Shown: positions 19,472-29,485 of the stretch, in pieces | How the letters are laid out: each line of letters opens with the position of its first letter | How positions within the stretch are numbered: position 1 is the first letter of the stretch | NCBI RefSeq assembly: GCF_024345205.1 | Contig: NZ_BROC01000009.1 | Span: 1-64,000, forward strand | Origin: Lapidilactobacillus luobeiensis | GTDB taxonomy: Bacteria; Bacillota; Bacilli; Lactobacillales; Lactobacillaceae | Direction of reading: 5' to 3' | DNA: 64,000 nt | Notes under the pieces: generated by a model | What the model saw: the letters and a program-made list of their open reading frames with translations, nothing else | Databases searched by the model: none | What the model was told of the DNA's origin: nothing | Translations under genes and position numbers: made by a program

Positions 19472-19825
19472 ATGCGTAAAAAAGAAGATAAATATGATTT
19501 TAGAGCCTTTGGTTTAGCCATTAAAGAAGCTCGATTGAAACGAGGTTTAACTCGTGAACAAGTGGGAGCATTGATTGAAATTGACCCACGGTACTTAACT
19601 AATATTGAAAATAAAGGGCAACACCCCAGCATACAAGTTCTTTATGACCTTGTATCGTTACTTCATGTTTCCGTTGATGAATTTTTCTTACCTGCTAATA
19701 ACTTGGTAAAAAGCACCCGACGATTACAGATAGAGAAATACATGGATAGCTTTACAGACAAAGAACTATCCTTAATGGAATCTTTAGCCAGCGGTATCAA
19801 CGAAGCAAGAAACATCGAAGACTAA
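19472..19825 (+). CDS. orf9: Tn916 Orf9, XRE-family repressor
   Basis: Encodes 117 residues with an N-terminal XRE helix-turn-helix ([18 protein letters not shown], then [11 protein letters not shown]). It is transcribed opposite to all other element genes, toward tet(M). In Tn916 this protein is thought to repress orf7. AGAGGTGG lies just before ATG 19472. Its transcript converges with orf6 and is stopped by a bidirectional hairpin. Confidence 0.93.
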   Translation: MRKKEDKYDFRAFGLAIKEARLKRGLTREQVGALIEIDPRYLTNIENKGQHPSIQVLYDLVSLLHVSVDEFFLPANNLVKSTRRLQIEKYMDSFTDKELSLMESLASGINEARNIED

Positions 19826-19859
19826 TTAAAAGAATCCATACATAACGGAAAGAGCCGAT

Positions 19860-19887
19860 AAAATGAGATTGTATTAATCTCATTTTA
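19860..19887. terminator. Bidirectional terminator between orf9 and orf6
   Basis: AAAATGAGATT and AATCTCATTTT form an 11-bp stem with A and T runs on either side, between two convergent genes. It overlaps the orf6 stop codon. Confidence 0.75.
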
Positions 19888-20073
19888 TCGGCTCTGCGTC
19901 TTTGCGTCTGGCTCTGTAATCACAGTTACTTTGAACTGCTTTATTTCAATTAAATTTTCTTGTCTGCATTTCGGACAATAGAGGGGGAATTTTTTTAATT
20001 CAGTATCTTCCCTTATCTTTAATCGTGTTTTATTTCCACATACAGGACACAATATCCACTTGTAGTTTATAAT
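19885..20073 (-). CDS. orf6: Tn916 Orf6, cysteine-rich KTR protein (start uncertain)
   Basis: A short frame too small for normal ORF cut-offs encodes a zinc-ribbon-like protein: CPVCGNKTR then CPKCRQEN, i.e. two CxxC pairs with the KTR signature, ending in AKTQSR. It matches the small KTR gene downstream of tet(M) in Tn916. The start is unclear because no ATG or GTG is in frame. GGAGGAG (rc of 20081-20087) is well spaced for ATT 20073 (62 residues); TTG 20052 would give 55 residues. A role in nucleic-acid binding is only suggested by the Cys pattern. Confidence 0.75.
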   Translation of the reverse strand: MINYKWILCPVCGNKTRLKIREDTELKKFPLYCPKCRQENLIEIKQFKVTVITEPDAKTQSR

Positions 20074-20170
20074 AACTATCTCCTCCTTTACACTTTAATT
20101 CAAATCTTTATTAAAAAATATTTCATCTTATTTAACAAGAAACCATATTTATATAACAACATAAAATACA

Positions 20171-22090
20171 CTAAGTTATTTTATTGAACATATATCGTAC
20201 TTTATCTATCCGACTATTTGGACGACGGGGCTGGCAAACAGGTTCACCGGTAGTAACATGGTACCCTTTTAACTCTGTTAAACAAACACTACGTCCATTT
20301 GTAAAGAAAGTTAAATCACTACGATATTCTTGAATACACCGAGCAGGGATTTCTCCACTAAGAATGACCTCATTATTTTTCAATTGAGTGTCTACGATGT
20401 TCGCACAATATTTAGGAGCATCGTTGTATGCTCGTGAAAGATATTCCTGTGGCGCATAAATTTTAAAACTAAGATATGGCTCTAACAATTCTGTTCCAGC
20501 TTTTTTTAAGACTTGTTCCAATACAATAGGAGCAAGCATCCGAAAATCTGCTGGGGTACTAACAGGGCTATAGTATAAGCCATACTTAAAACAGATTTTA
20601 CAGTCCGTCACATTCCAACCATACAATCCTTGTTCACAGCCATAGCGTATCCCCTCCATAACTGCATTTTGAAACGATTGATTTAAGTATCCAAGAGAAA
20701 CCGAGCTCTCATACTGCATTCCACTTCCCAACGGAAGCGGTGATACAGATAAACCAATGGAAGCCCAGAAAGGATTTGGCGGCACTTCGATGTGAATGGT
20801 ATATTCTGCATTTTTTAACGGTCTCTCCATATAAATGACTGTAGGCTCTTTTAGTTCTATCTCCACATGATACTTTTCTTGCAACAGTGCACTAATCACT
20901 TCCATTTGTACTTTCCCTAAGAAAGAAAGTATAATTTCATGTGTCGTAGAATCCACGTAATATCGTAGAAGCGGATCACTATCTGAGATTTCCAAAAGGG
21001 CATCAAGCAACATTTCTCTCTGTTCAGGTTTACTCGGTTCAACAGTTGTTTGTAGTAGAGGGTGCGGATTTTCAATCTTTTTTCTCTGTGGCAATAGTTT
21101 TGTATCTCCAAGAACACTATTTAACTTCAAAAACTCATTTTGCAAAATAACAATTTCTCCAGAATAAGCTCTATCAATCTTACATAATTCACCATTTATT
21201 GAAGTATACATTTCTGTAACTTTTATTTTTTCTTTTTCTGATACTCTAACCGAATCTCGTAAATGTAGTACTCCACTATAAAGGCGTATATATGCAAGAC
21301 GTTGTCTTTTTTTTGTATATTCAATTTTGAAAACATTTCCGCAAAGTTCAGACGGACCTCGATGTGTTGATGAATAAAATTTATTAGTAATAACTTCTAT
21401 AAGGTTATCAATCCCTATATTACTTTTTGCACTTCCATGATAAAGAGGGAACAGAGAACAATTCTGAAATCTTATGCTTTCCTCTTGTTCGAGTTCCAAT
21501 GCTTCTAATGATTTACCGGACATATATTTCTCTAAAAGGTCATCGTTTCCCTCTATTACCGTATCCCATTGTTCAGATTCGGTAAAGTTCGTCACACACA
21601 TATTAGGATACAGTTCTACCTTCTGTTTGATTACAATTTCGGCAGAAAGTTTCTCTTTAATATCCTGATAAACCGTTGATAAATCAATTCCATTTTGGTC
21701 AATCTTATTGATAAAAAAGATTGTGGGAATCCCCATTTTCCTAAGTGCATGAAATAATATACGAGTTTGTGCTTGTACGCCATCTTTTGCAGAAATCAGT
21801 AGAATTGCCCCATCTAAAACTGATAATGAACGATATACTTCTGCTAAGAAATCCATATGTCCTGGCGTGTCTATGATGTTCACCTTCGTATTTTCCCACT
21901 GAAAAGAGGTTATTCCTGTCTGAATTGTAATTCCTCTCTGACGTTCTAAAAGCGTATTATCCGTCCTCGTTGTACCTTTGTCCACGCTTCCTAATTCTGT
22001 AATCGCTCCACTGTTATATAATAAGCTTTCTGTTAAGGTAGTTTTTCCTGCATCAACATGAGCTAAAACTCCAATATTAATAATTTTCAT
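20171..22090 (-). CDS. tet(M): Tetracycline resistance ribosomal protection protein Tet(M)
   Basis: Encodes 639 residues, the standard Tet(M) length. It is an EF-G-like GTPase that binds the ribosome and releases tetracycline. The G1 motif is AHVDAGKTT, then RGITIQTG, G3 DTPGH and G4 NKID; the C-terminal domains end in [15 protein letters not shown] start at ATG 22090 because the upstream in-frame ATG at 22105 is part of the GGAGG ribosome site itself. A 28-codon leader peptide and hairpins upstream provide attenuation control. The protein is close to the Tn916 allele but seems to carry several substitutions (for example [17 protein letters not shown]), as seen in mosaic tet(M) variants; this comparison is from memory. 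Confidence 0.98.
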   Translation of the reverse strand: MKIINIGVLAHVDAGKTTLTESLLYNSGAITELGSVDKGTTRTDNTLLERQRGITIQTGITSFQWENTKVNIIDTPGHMDFLAEVYRSLSVLDGAILLISAKDGVQAQTRILFHALRKMGIPTIFFINKIDQNGIDLSTVYQDIKEKLSAEIVIKQKVELYPNMCVTNFTESEQWDTVIEGNDDLLEKYMSGKSLEALELEQEESIRFQNCSLFPLYHGSAKSNIGIDNLIEVITNKFYSSTHRGPSELCGNVFKIEYTKKRQRLAYIRLYSGVLHLRDSVRVSEKEKIKVTEMYTSINGELCKIDRAYSGEIVILQNEFLKLNSVLGDTKLLPQRKKIENPHPLLQTTVEPSKPEQREMLLDALLEISDSDPLLRYYVDSTTHEIILSFLGKVQMEVISALLQEKYHVEIELKEPTVIYMERPLKNAEYTIHIEVPPNPFWASIGLSVSPLPLGSGMQYESSVSLGYLNQSFQNAVMEGIRYGCEQGLYGWNVTDCKICFKYGLYYSPVSTPADFRMLAPIVLEQVLKKAGTELLEPYLSFKIYAPQEYLSRAYNDAPKYCANIVDTQLKNNEVILSGEIPARCIQEYRSDLTFFTNGRSVCLTELKGYHVTTGEPVCQPRRPNSRIDKVRYMFNKIT

Positions 22091-22105
22091 GTGATTTTCC
22101 TCCAT

Positions 22106-22192
22106 TCAAAAACCCAAAAGGGCATAAAAATCCCAGTGATAAATACTTTTATCACTGGGATTTTTATGCATAACCATAGGCATACAAAGCAT
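22106..22192 (-). CDS. orf12: tet(M) leader peptide (Tn916 Orf12)
   Basis: A 28-codon ORF beginning MLCMPMVMHKNP and ending ALLGF, 15 bp upstream of tet(M). It lies across the attenuator hairpin. In Tn916, tetracycline-dependent ribosome behaviour on this leader is proposed to let transcription proceed into tet(M) and onward to orf7. Confidence 0.9.
   Translation of the reverse strand: MLCMPMVMHKNPSDKSIYHWDFYALLGF
22113..22168 (-). promoter_or_regulatory. tet(M) transcription attenuator hairpin
   Basis: CCCAGTGATAAA and TTTATCACTGGG, bounded by ATAAAAAT and ATTTTTAT, form a long stem followed by T residues on the minus strand. A second long inverted repeat upstream (GGTATTCTTAAACTG near 22232 with CAGTTTATTTAAGAATACC near 22310) completes the regulatory region between 22193 and 22466. 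Confidence 0.8.
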
Positions 22193-22466
22193 ACAGATAT
22201 TCTCCGGATACTTTAGAATCACATGATAAAGGTATTCTTAAACTGGGTACAAAAAACTAAGCCCTCCTAAAAAAGGACATCCAATTATTTGTTCCCACTA
22301 TCAAATTGACAGTTTATTTAAGAATACCTTGCCGCATATTTATTAACTCCTTTTAAATAGATACTTAAATAATAGCACGTAAGAGCATATTTGTAAAGGA
22401 ATCTCCAATTTTTTATCAAAGAGAGTACGTGATTACAAAATAGCTGTAATAATGTACCAATATTTG

Positions 22467-23399
22467 TTATTCTATAATCTTCCAATTACTCCCGTTCTTT
22501 TCAAGTACCAAATCAAATTGAGATACCTGCGTTGCTTTGGTCTGCTGGTCGATATACTCCACTGTCAGCGATACCGTGACTTGATTATCCTTACGATTAT
22601 GAATAGGATTTACCAGTTCTTGAAAGATGTACTCTTTTCCGATTGGTTTTAATATCCCGTCATTCACATAGTAGGAAAGTTCACTGGCTGTCGCTGTAGG
22701 ATAGAGCTTGAAGAACGTCGTTAAAAACTCATTGATTTCATTGGTTGTAATGGAATCAACCGTCCCCTCACTTTCAATGGCTTTTGGTTTATAACTTGAT
22801 TTCTTAGGTATGTTGGTAATGGTCGGATTCTTAACCAGTACCATATTTCCAGAACCATCTACATAGACACTCACTATATAAGCAGAGTGGACGGTCTTTG
22901 TATTTTCTCCCTCTGTAATGAGCTGGTCTACACTGTAGGTTACATTAAACTCATTGTCGCCAGTTGGCTCTACCGTCCATATCTGAAATCCTCTTACAGA
23001 AGACGATACAGGAATATCTTTGCGTACTGTATCAACATTGAGAGCTTGAAGTTCATCTGTCAGATAGCCTTTTAGACTTTCCATTCGATTATCAATGGAC
23101 TTATCGGATTGCTCCCATGAATAGTAGACTTTCGCAAAGTTCTCTACAAAATTTTCTACATGATGAGTATCAACGTATTCCTTTTCTATGATAGTTGTTT
23201 CGTGAATAGTATGAGTATCTATAGCTGTAAAGTGCTTGAATATCGCAAAGCTGAAACTAAGCCCTAAAAGTACCCACAAGGCAATCACAACCTTTTTATG
23301 AGGATTGACCTTATAGACACGAGGTTTCTTTTCCTTTGGTATCTGTTTTTCTTTATTCTGATTTTTTCTAAATTTCATCATTAAATCTTCCTTTCTCAT
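22467..23399 (-). CDS. orf13: Tn916 Orf13, conjugation protein of the TcpC family
   Basis: Encodes about 310 residues: a basic cytoplasmic tail, one transmembrane helix (VIALWVLLGLSFSFAIF) and a C-terminal extracytoplasmic region with two NTF2-like TcpC folds. TcpC/ConG proteins are VirB8-like components of the Gram-positive conjugation channel. The gene overlaps the stop of orf14 by 4 bp. ATG at 23381 or 23378 (MMKFRKNQ), behind AAAGGAAG, is an equally good start and would remove six or seven residues. Confidence 0.92.
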   Translation of the reverse strand: MRKEDLMMKFRKNQNKEKQIPKEKKPRVYKVNPHKKVVIALWVLLGLSFSFAIFKHFTAIDTHTIHETTIIEKEYVDTHHVENFVENFAKVYYSWEQSDKSIDNRMESLKGYLTDELQALNVDTVRKDIPVSSSVRGFQIWTVEPTGDNEFNVTYSVDQLITEGENTKTVHSAYIVSVYVDGSGNMVLVKNPTITNIPKKSSYKPKAIESEGTVDSITTNEINEFLTTFFKLYPTATASELSYYVNDGILKPIGKEYIFQELVNPIHNRKDNQVTVSLTVEYIDQQTKATQVSQFDLVLEKNGSNWKIIE

Positions 23400-24397
23400 T
23401 GTTTGATTCGTCCTGCTCCCACTAAATGCTGTTGCCAGTAGGGGCTTGTTAAGTCGGCATAACCGATTGGGTCGCCTGCATGAAACATACGGTTATTGCC
23501 AAGGTATATCCCAACATGAGTAATATAAGAGCCAGCGTTATAGGTAGAATGAAAGAAAACCAAATCGCCAGCTTGTGCTTCCGATAGTGGGATATGCTGG
23601 GTCACATCATATTGCTGTTGTGCGGTTCGTGGTAAGTTAATTCCAGCTTTTCCATACGTCCATTGTGTCAGTCCGCTACAATCAAAAGAAGTAGTCGGGG
23701 AAGCTCCACCGTAAACGTATCGCCAGCCCTCATATTTCAGTGCTTCGTCCATGATGGCTTGTACCGTATCATCATCAAACTCTGTTGTGACAAGATACTG
23801 CGTTACCAGTTGCACATAAAACATATTGCCATAGTTGTATCGCCAGCCCCCATTGATAGGTATGGCTATGGGATTGGGGTAAGACACTTTTTCGCCACCT
23901 GAATACTCTTTTGAGAAACTTTGAGCCAGTTCAAAGGTATATTTATTTCCACGATTAGCCACATACCCTAAGAAACCACCACCATAATTGTAGGACTGGA
24001 TAACCGATTCTAAATCTACACTGAGCCTTTCGCTACTGGCTAATAATTCACTGAAATACTTCACACCTTGCTTAATGGATTCTTCTGTACTCAATGAATT
24101 AGGTGGAAGACCGAGGGATTCCGAGGACTGCATAACATCTTCCGCAGTACCGCCCGATTCCACCTGTATAATCGCAAGAAGTATGTTGACATATTCTTCA
24201 ACGCCATATTCTTTGGCATATTTTTCTACCATAGGCTTATGAGCCAGCACTTCTGCGGAAACATTCACACCTCCATAATGAATATTGGAAATTCCGCTGT
24301 CCTGTTCATCTGAAAATAAAATGGCAACAAACAGAAGCAGTGAGAAGACCATCAAGAATAATCCAGAACCACCAATCACTAAAGTTTTCAACTTCAT
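23396..24397 (-). CDS. orf14: Tn916 Orf14, bifunctional cell-wall hydrolase (lysozyme-like + NlpC/P60)
   Basis: Encodes 333 residues. A membrane anchor (residues 7-30) is followed by a soluble lytic transglycosylase/muramidase-like domain with catalytic Glu in IQVESGG. A C-terminal NlpC/P60 endopeptidase has its Cys in TSFDCSGLTQW and His in ITHVGIYLG. The CwlT-type enzyme opens peptidoglycan locally for the conjugation apparatus. Start and stop overlap neighbouring transfer genes by 4 bp. Confidence 0.95.
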   Translation of the reverse strand: MKLKTLVIGGSGLFLMVFSLLLFVAILFSDEQDSGISNIHYGGVNVSAEVLAHKPMVEKYAKEYGVEEYVNILLAIIQVESGGTAEDVMQSSESLGLPPNSLSTEESIKQGVKYFSELLASSERLSVDLESVIQSYNYGGGFLGYVANRGNKYTFELAQSFSKEYSGGEKVSYPNPIAIPINGGWRYNYGNMFYVQLVTQYLVTTEFDDDTVQAIMDEALKYEGWRYVYGGASPTTSFDCSGLTQWTYGKAGINLPRTAQQQYDVTQHIPLSEAQAGDLVFFHSTYNAGSYITHVGIYLGNNRMFHAGDPIGYADLTSPYWQQHLVGAGRIKQ

Positions 24398-26571
24398 GGT
24401 TTCTTACCGACTTTCTTAATGGTGGCGGTTTTGATTGGTGGTCTACTTCTTGTATTTTGTAGTGGTACTCTTTGAACAGTAGACGGACGTTCTTTTGTGA
24501 TTGGACGTTGTGAAGTTCTATCTGCTGTAGTGGTTGAAGTTGCTGGCTTTTGAACGGTTTTTTCTTGAACGGTATTGCCTTGGCGTTCCACTTTTGGACT
24601 TGAAAAATCGGACTTAACTGCTGGACGCTCTTGTTTGGCTTGTTGAGATTCCTTATATGAAGTCTGAATATTAGACTGTTTTGAGGTCTGTTCATCATGA
24701 TATTGTTCTTGTCTTGTAGTCGGTCTTTCATGAACAGAAGAAGCAGGCTGTTTTTTCTGTTTGACCTGTTCCATTTCAGAGCGACGCTTCGCAATGGTTT
24801 TTCGCCTTTGTTCCTGCTGTTCCTTGCGTCCACTGGCTCTGTCCGCTTTGGTTTGAGAAATACTACTGGTTAAATCACGGACATTCTCTTTTACTTTGGA
24901 TTTTCCTTGATATACTGCATATCTTGCATTGGTCGGCAAATCTTTAACCTGTTCTTTCAAACCACTAGCAGTGTCTACCATTCTGTCTTTGGTATCAGCT
25001 ACTGTACCGATGGTTTGACCGATACGTTTTCCAAGTGTTGATTTTTCCTTTCCGTCTGGTCGGGAGTGATCTGCTTGTGTCCTTGCAGAACTCCCCGAAC
25101 CCGACTGTCCTTTTTTACCTGTAACAATGGCAGACCCAGCCCCTAGAGTAGTCATGGAACGTCCAAGTTTCCGCTGTAGACGGTGCATGTGAGCGTGCAT
25201 AAGCATACGAGGTTTTCTCATCACACGACTTCCCACACTTTGAGAATCGTTACTCTGTAGAGAAAACATACTCATTAAATCGCCCAGCTTGAAGTAGATT
25301 CCTGCAAAGGTCACAATCTGTAGAAAAGCAATCAAAAAGAACGGATAACCAGCCGATAAGGTATAGAGCATGGTTGAAATACTAAATGCTGTCGTAATAA
25401 TCAATGTGATTCCAGCTCGTGTCAAAATGGTATTAAAGAGCTTTGTTATGGCTCGTTTTGACATACCATCAAATGATGGAATCATGCTTAAAATAAAGCT
25501 CACAGGCAGAAACATAGCATAGATGATAAAAAGTACCTGCGAGAAAATCATGATTCCTGTTAATAGGAATACAAATATGGAAATCCCAATATTGAAGACA
25601 AATAGGAAGAAGACTGTACCTAAACGGTTAATGGTCTTTGTAATGGTTAGATTGGTATTGCTTCTGTCTTCAATTTCTTCCGCAACAATTTTTTCTCTGT
25701 CTTCGCCATTGTTGGAATCTGGGCTGGTGGAGAGCAGGCTTTCCACACGGTCAATACCGATACTTTCAATGTCTGAACTGTTGTATTGAAGCAGTAGCCA
25801 CGGTTGCTGAACCTGTATGGAAAACAGGCTATCTCTAATTAAGTCCACGCTGTCCTTGCCTTGACTATCGGAATGGGGCATGACAATCTTCGTGCCAAGT
25901 GATAAACTGGCATTACTGATGTCTGATGAAAAGTCATTGATTTTTTTAATGTAGTCGGGAGCGTAGGCAATAAAGGAAGCCGATAGGATAAACACCAGCA
26001 CAAAATTCATAATGGCATGAATTGCCTTTGTGGTTTCTCTCTTTATCAGTCCCGTATAGGCAACATAAACCCCAAGAACCAAAATCAAGAGTAAGAGGAA
26101 TCCAACATAGAAACCCTCTGTTGAAAATCCGTTTGCACTCACACCAGCTAAGGTCTGCATATTCTTACCAATGGAATCTGCTGTAGCGGAAATGAAGTCT
26201 AAGGAATAGGCTTCCTGTACTAAGTAACCTGTCGCATTGGAAACATACAAACTGATTGTCCAAATAAAATTGGTAATGGCATATAGTCCATACATGACCT
26301 GTTTTCCAATCCCGTCCGACCAGTTCCACGGAAGCCAGCCCCAGCTATTATCCACATAAAAATCCAGTTGATAGTTTTCAAGTGGGTATCGGCTGTATTC
26401 ATTTGCCACATTGACCGTATCATCTACCAAGCCCGCAGCTTGAACCACCGTTCCCAGCATGGCTAAAAGAAAAATGGCAATCACAAGTGTGAAAGCCACT
26501 GTCATTGCCACTTTACCTAGACGTTTCAGCGTCCAGTTTGATTTTATTCTGTTTACTATTGATGGTTTCAC
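24394..26571 (-). CDS. orf15: Tn916 Orf15, polytopic conjugation membrane protein
   Basis: Encodes 725 residues. The first ~430 contain several transmembrane segments (VAMTVAFTLVIAIFLLAML; LLLILVLGVYVAYTGLI; VFNIGISIFVFLLTGIMIF), resembling VirB6/TrbL or TcpH channel proteins. The C-terminal ~280 residues are charged, Gln/Lys/Thr-rich and probably disordered. Length equals Tn916 Orf15. It likely forms the transmembrane channel with Orf13 and the Orf16 ATPase. Confidence 0.94.
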   Translation of the reverse strand: MKPSIVNRIKSNWTLKRLGKVAMTVAFTLVIAIFLLAMLGTVVQAAGLVDDTVNVANEYSRYPLENYQLDFYVDNSWGWLPWNWSDGIGKQVMYGLYAITNFIWTISLYVSNATGYLVQEAYSLDFISATADSIGKNMQTLAGVSANGFSTEGFYVGFLLLLILVLGVYVAYTGLIKRETTKAIHAIMNFVLVFILSASFIAYAPDYIKKINDFSSDISNASLSLGTKIVMPHSDSQGKDSVDLIRDSLFSIQVQQPWLLLQYNSSDIESIGIDRVESLLSTSPDSNNGEDREKIVAEEIEDRSNTNLTITKTINRLGTVFFLFVFNIGISIFVFLLTGIMIFSQVLFIIYAMFLPVSFILSMIPSFDGMSKRAITKLFNTILTRAGITLIITTAFSISTMLYTLSAGYPFFLIAFLQIVTFAGIYFKLGDLMSMFSLQSNDSQSVGSRVMRKPRMLMHAHMHRLQRKLGRSMTTLGAGSAIVTGKKGQSGSGSSARTQADHSRPDGKEKSTLGKRIGQTIGTVADTKDRMVDTASGLKEQVKDLPTNARYAVYQGKSKVKENVRDLTSSISQTKADRASGRKEQQEQRRKTIAKRRSEMEQVKQKKQPASSVHERPTTRQEQYHDEQTSKQSNIQTSYKESQQAKQERPAVKSDFSSPKVERQGNTVQEKTVQKPATSTTTADRTSQRPITKERPSTVQRVPLQNTRSRPPIKTATIKKVGKKP

Positions 26572-26573
26572 AT

Positions 26574-29021
26574 TTACACCTCTTTTCGCACAGGTGGTCT
26601 GGTATCAAAGGCATGGAGCAGTTCTTCAAATACAGGGTGGAACTGTATCACACCGACACGACCATATAAATCACTGATAAGGCATTGCCCGTTTTCCAAA
26701 TCACGCAATCGCTTCTGATTGTTTTCGTCCTCTGGGTCTACACCAAAAAAGGCTAAGGTCTTTTTAATCTCGTTAAGGTCAGTGGAACGAAATGCAAATT
26801 TTAAGCCGAGGTTATTTTTCAGTTTTTCATCTAAGAGGTCGTCTGTATTTTGGGTCACGAAATATACCCCAGCGTTCATAGCACGACCAGCCCGAACCAG
26901 CTTCATAGATAGTGTTTTTCCTTGTGCTACCTGTAAAAAGCTCCATGCTTCGTCTAAATCTACAATCTTGAAAATGCTTCGGTCTGTATGGATAAAGTCT
27001 AAAGCAAAGGTACTAATGACAATCAGCATAGCAACGGATAAAAGCTCCATAGTGGTATATTCCTCAAAGGAAGTTTCCTTGTCGGGAAGTACCAAGTCCG
27101 CAACCTGTATAATGTTCAGTTGTTTTTCTAAGCTGATAGACTGCTCCACATAACCATTACTGAATAATAAATGTGCAAAGTCATAGTCTGTAAAACTTTC
27201 GATATGGTCGGCTATACTGGTACTTAGTGGCGTATTCTCAACCCGTAATTCCTCAATCACTTTCATCAACCCTCGTACTTCACTATTGGTTACTGCACGA
27301 ATGGCTTTTCTAAGGATTGGGAAGCGTTCCCCATCACGAGAGGAAATCCCCGTAAGGAATGTCAGAATATCAATAGCCAGTGATTCAGAATCTTTGGGAT
27401 TTTTCATAATCACATAAGGGTCAAGTAAGCCTTTGTTTTTCTCATCAGAAGTCAGAGTGACGATATTGATTTCATGGGAAATCTCTGGCAAGGTTTCTTT
27501 CCATCTGCCACGTTCTGCTTTTGGGTCTACAATCACTGCTTGTGCCCCATAAAGCACCGCATAATAGACGATAAGGTTATTCGCAAAGGATTTACCACCA
27601 CCCAGCGAACCAACAAAAGCCGACGCTAACGCATTGGTTACTGAACCCTTAACCCCTTGACTGGCAAGAGCAGGTTTCAGATAGACATTGCGTCCAGTAT
27701 CTAAGCTGTAGCCAACATAAATCCCCTCATTTTCCCCCAGCATTTGAGTAGCACCAAAACCTAAACCAGCGAGGAAATCAGAGGTCACGTATTGAATATA
27801 ATCATTCATATAACGCTTGCTGGCAGGTAAAAATTCTTCATGTAAGCCGAGCATATCCCCAAATGGTCGTACCAGTTTTACGCTTAAATCGTCATAAAAA
27901 TCTTTCACTTCATTACAACGACGTTTGAGTTCGTCAAGATCATTTGCTGATACCCTTACCACATAAGACAGCTTGTACATAGATTCCTTGCTTTGGTCTA
28001 AATTGGTTTCCAGCTCATTCACACTTTCCAGAGCTTCCGCCACATTGGAGCTGGTTTCATTATCACTTTGCCAAGCGTGGTTATCCAAGTCTTTCAGTTC
28101 TTTCTTTTTATTGCGGACAGTAGATAGGGCTTTACGATTCGCTACAATTTCCACATTCATTGACGTATCAATCGGGAATGTAAATTGCTGTTGCTGGTAG
28201 TAGAAGATTTCAGAGGACGGGAAGTCCAGTTCTCCGACAATGCTGTTAATGGTAAAGTAAGCTACATAGACGGTTTCATCTTCCTGCTGGATTTTCAAAT
28301 ATCGCTGTTTTTCTTCCACCAAACAGCGAGTAGGCTTAATCAAGTCATAGTATTTAATCAGCGTTTCATTATCCAGCTTTTTCTTTGATAGATGGTACTC
28401 ATACTCTTCATAGGCAGTGCCTGTCTGTCCGTAAAGGTGTTCAATCAGATAGCCGAAGTCGTCCTTATCTAACCTGCGGATTTTGAAACGACGAGAGATT
28501 TTATTTTCTAAGAGCTTTTCCATCTTCTGAAAACGCAGGATTTCATCATTACTCATACTAACAAAATCGCCCATCAGCTTATGGTTCACATCATAGACAA
28601 AATCAGACAAAGCATTTTTTGCTTCAACGGTAAGACTTTTCATAGAAAACTCCTGATCGTTGAGAAGCAACTTAAAGCCGATAAAGAAACGGTAGTTCAC
28701 TTGATTTTCGCCAATCATGGATATTAAAGCGTCTGTCTGTTGGTCGATTTTGTCATAGGCAACCGCTTTGAGCTTGCCAGTGACTTCATTTTTGGAACGC
28801 TCTTGTGCAGAACGTATGCTGGATTCTGTACTGATTTGTAAAGCATGAATTTTGCCATCACGATTTTGTGCGATAAGCTGTCTGAAAGAATCATGCACTT
28901 GTATTTTCTGTTCTGGACTTAGAAATGAGTAATTGTAAGGAACAAGCTCATAGTAAGCATAACATTCCCCGTCTTTATTCCAGACGAGATTGTTTTCAAT
29001 GTATTTAATTGGATATGCCAT
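26574..29021 (-). CDS. orf16: Tn916 Orf16, VirB4-like conjugation ATPase
   Basis: Encodes 815 residues from ATG 29021 (MAYPIKYIEN), which has GGAGTG seven bases upstream; an in-frame extension of 17 codons is not supported. It carries a Walker A GSLGGGKSF, a Walker B-like IFKIVDLDEAWSF and QNTDDLL, as in VirB4/TrbE ATPases powering secretion of the relaxosome. The start overlaps the end of orf17 by 17 bp. Confidence 0.95.
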   Translation of the reverse strand: MAYPIKYIENNLVWNKDGECYAYYELVPYNYSFLSPEQKIQVHDSFRQLIAQNRDGKIHALQISTESSIRSAQERSKNEVTGKLKAVAYDKIDQQTDALISMIGENQVNYRFFIGFKLLLNDQEFSMKSLTVEAKNALSDFVYDVNHKLMGDFVSMSNDEILRFQKMEKLLENKISRRFKIRRLDKDDFGYLIEHLYGQTGTAYEEYEYHLSKKKLDNETLIKYYDLIKPTRCLVEEKQRYLKIQQEDETVYVAYFTINSIVGELDFPSSEIFYYQQQQFTFPIDTSMNVEIVANRKALSTVRNKKKELKDLDNHAWQSDNETSSNVAEALESVNELETNLDQSKESMYKLSYVVRVSANDLDELKRRCNEVKDFYDDLSVKLVRPFGDMLGLHEEFLPASKRYMNDYIQYVTSDFLAGLGFGATQMLGENEGIYVGYSLDTGRNVYLKPALASQGVKGSVTNALASAFVGSLGGGKSFANNLIVYYAVLYGAQAVIVDPKAERGRWKETLPEISHEINIVTLTSDEKNKGLLDPYVIMKNPKDSESLAIDILTFLTGISSRDGERFPILRKAIRAVTNSEVRGLMKVIEELRVENTPLSTSIADHIESFTDYDFAHLLFSNGYVEQSISLEKQLNIIQVADLVLPDKETSFEEYTTMELLSVAMLIVISTFALDFIHTDRSIFKIVDLDEAWSFLQVAQGKTLSMKLVRAGRAMNAGVYFVTQNTDDLLDEKLKNNLGLKFAFRSTDLNEIKKTLAFFGVDPEDENNQKRLRDLENGQCLISDLYGRVGVIQFHPVFEELLHAFDTRPPVRKEV

Positions 29022-29397
29022 AAAATTCACTCCTAACTGCTGTAATGGCTTCTTGTGGCTGGTTTCTGCCAAGCGTTACTTTTTTTCCTGCATAGGTCAG
29101 CTTTGGTCGCAGTGCATAAGCAATGACAGACTTCAAAAATCCATAAGGCTTTTTACCATCAAAAGTTTTTGTAGACATAAACCATGTGAAAGCCACAGGA
29201 ATCCCAAAGTATTTGAGAAATGCTCCCTCTATCATGGAAAGAGGGGGCAAGTTGCCAAGTATCATCACTGCAAAGAGTGACACGACAAACCATGTCATTT
29301 GCGTAAAGGTTATGGGAAACGGAAGTCTAAAATCATTGATAGAATACAGTACCTTTTCCACAGACCAGATACTGGTATAGCTTCGTATTTTCTTCAT
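29005..29397 (-). CDS. orf17: Tn916 Orf17, TcpE-family membrane protein
   Basis: Encodes 130 residues from ATG 29397 (MKKIRSYTSIW), eight bases after AAAGGA. A longer frame reaching 29511 gives 168 residues, which is the historical annotation. It contains two hydrophobic helices (TFTQMTWFVVSLFAVMIL; IPVAFTWFM) and the TcpE/PrgI-like fold. It is part of the mating channel. Confidence 0.9.
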   Translation of the reverse strand: MKKIRSYTSIWSVEKVLYSINDFRLPFPITFTQMTWFVVSLFAVMILGNLPPLSMIEGAFLKYFGIPVAFTWFMSTKTFDGKKPYGFLKSVIAYALRPKLTYAGKKVTLGRNQPQEAITAVRSEFYGISN

Positions 29398-29485
29398 GTA
29401 ATCAATCCTTTCATAAAAAATAGGGGTAGCTGATTGAGCCACCCCGTAAAATAGAAAATCTGCCAGTAGTAATGTACCGACAGAT

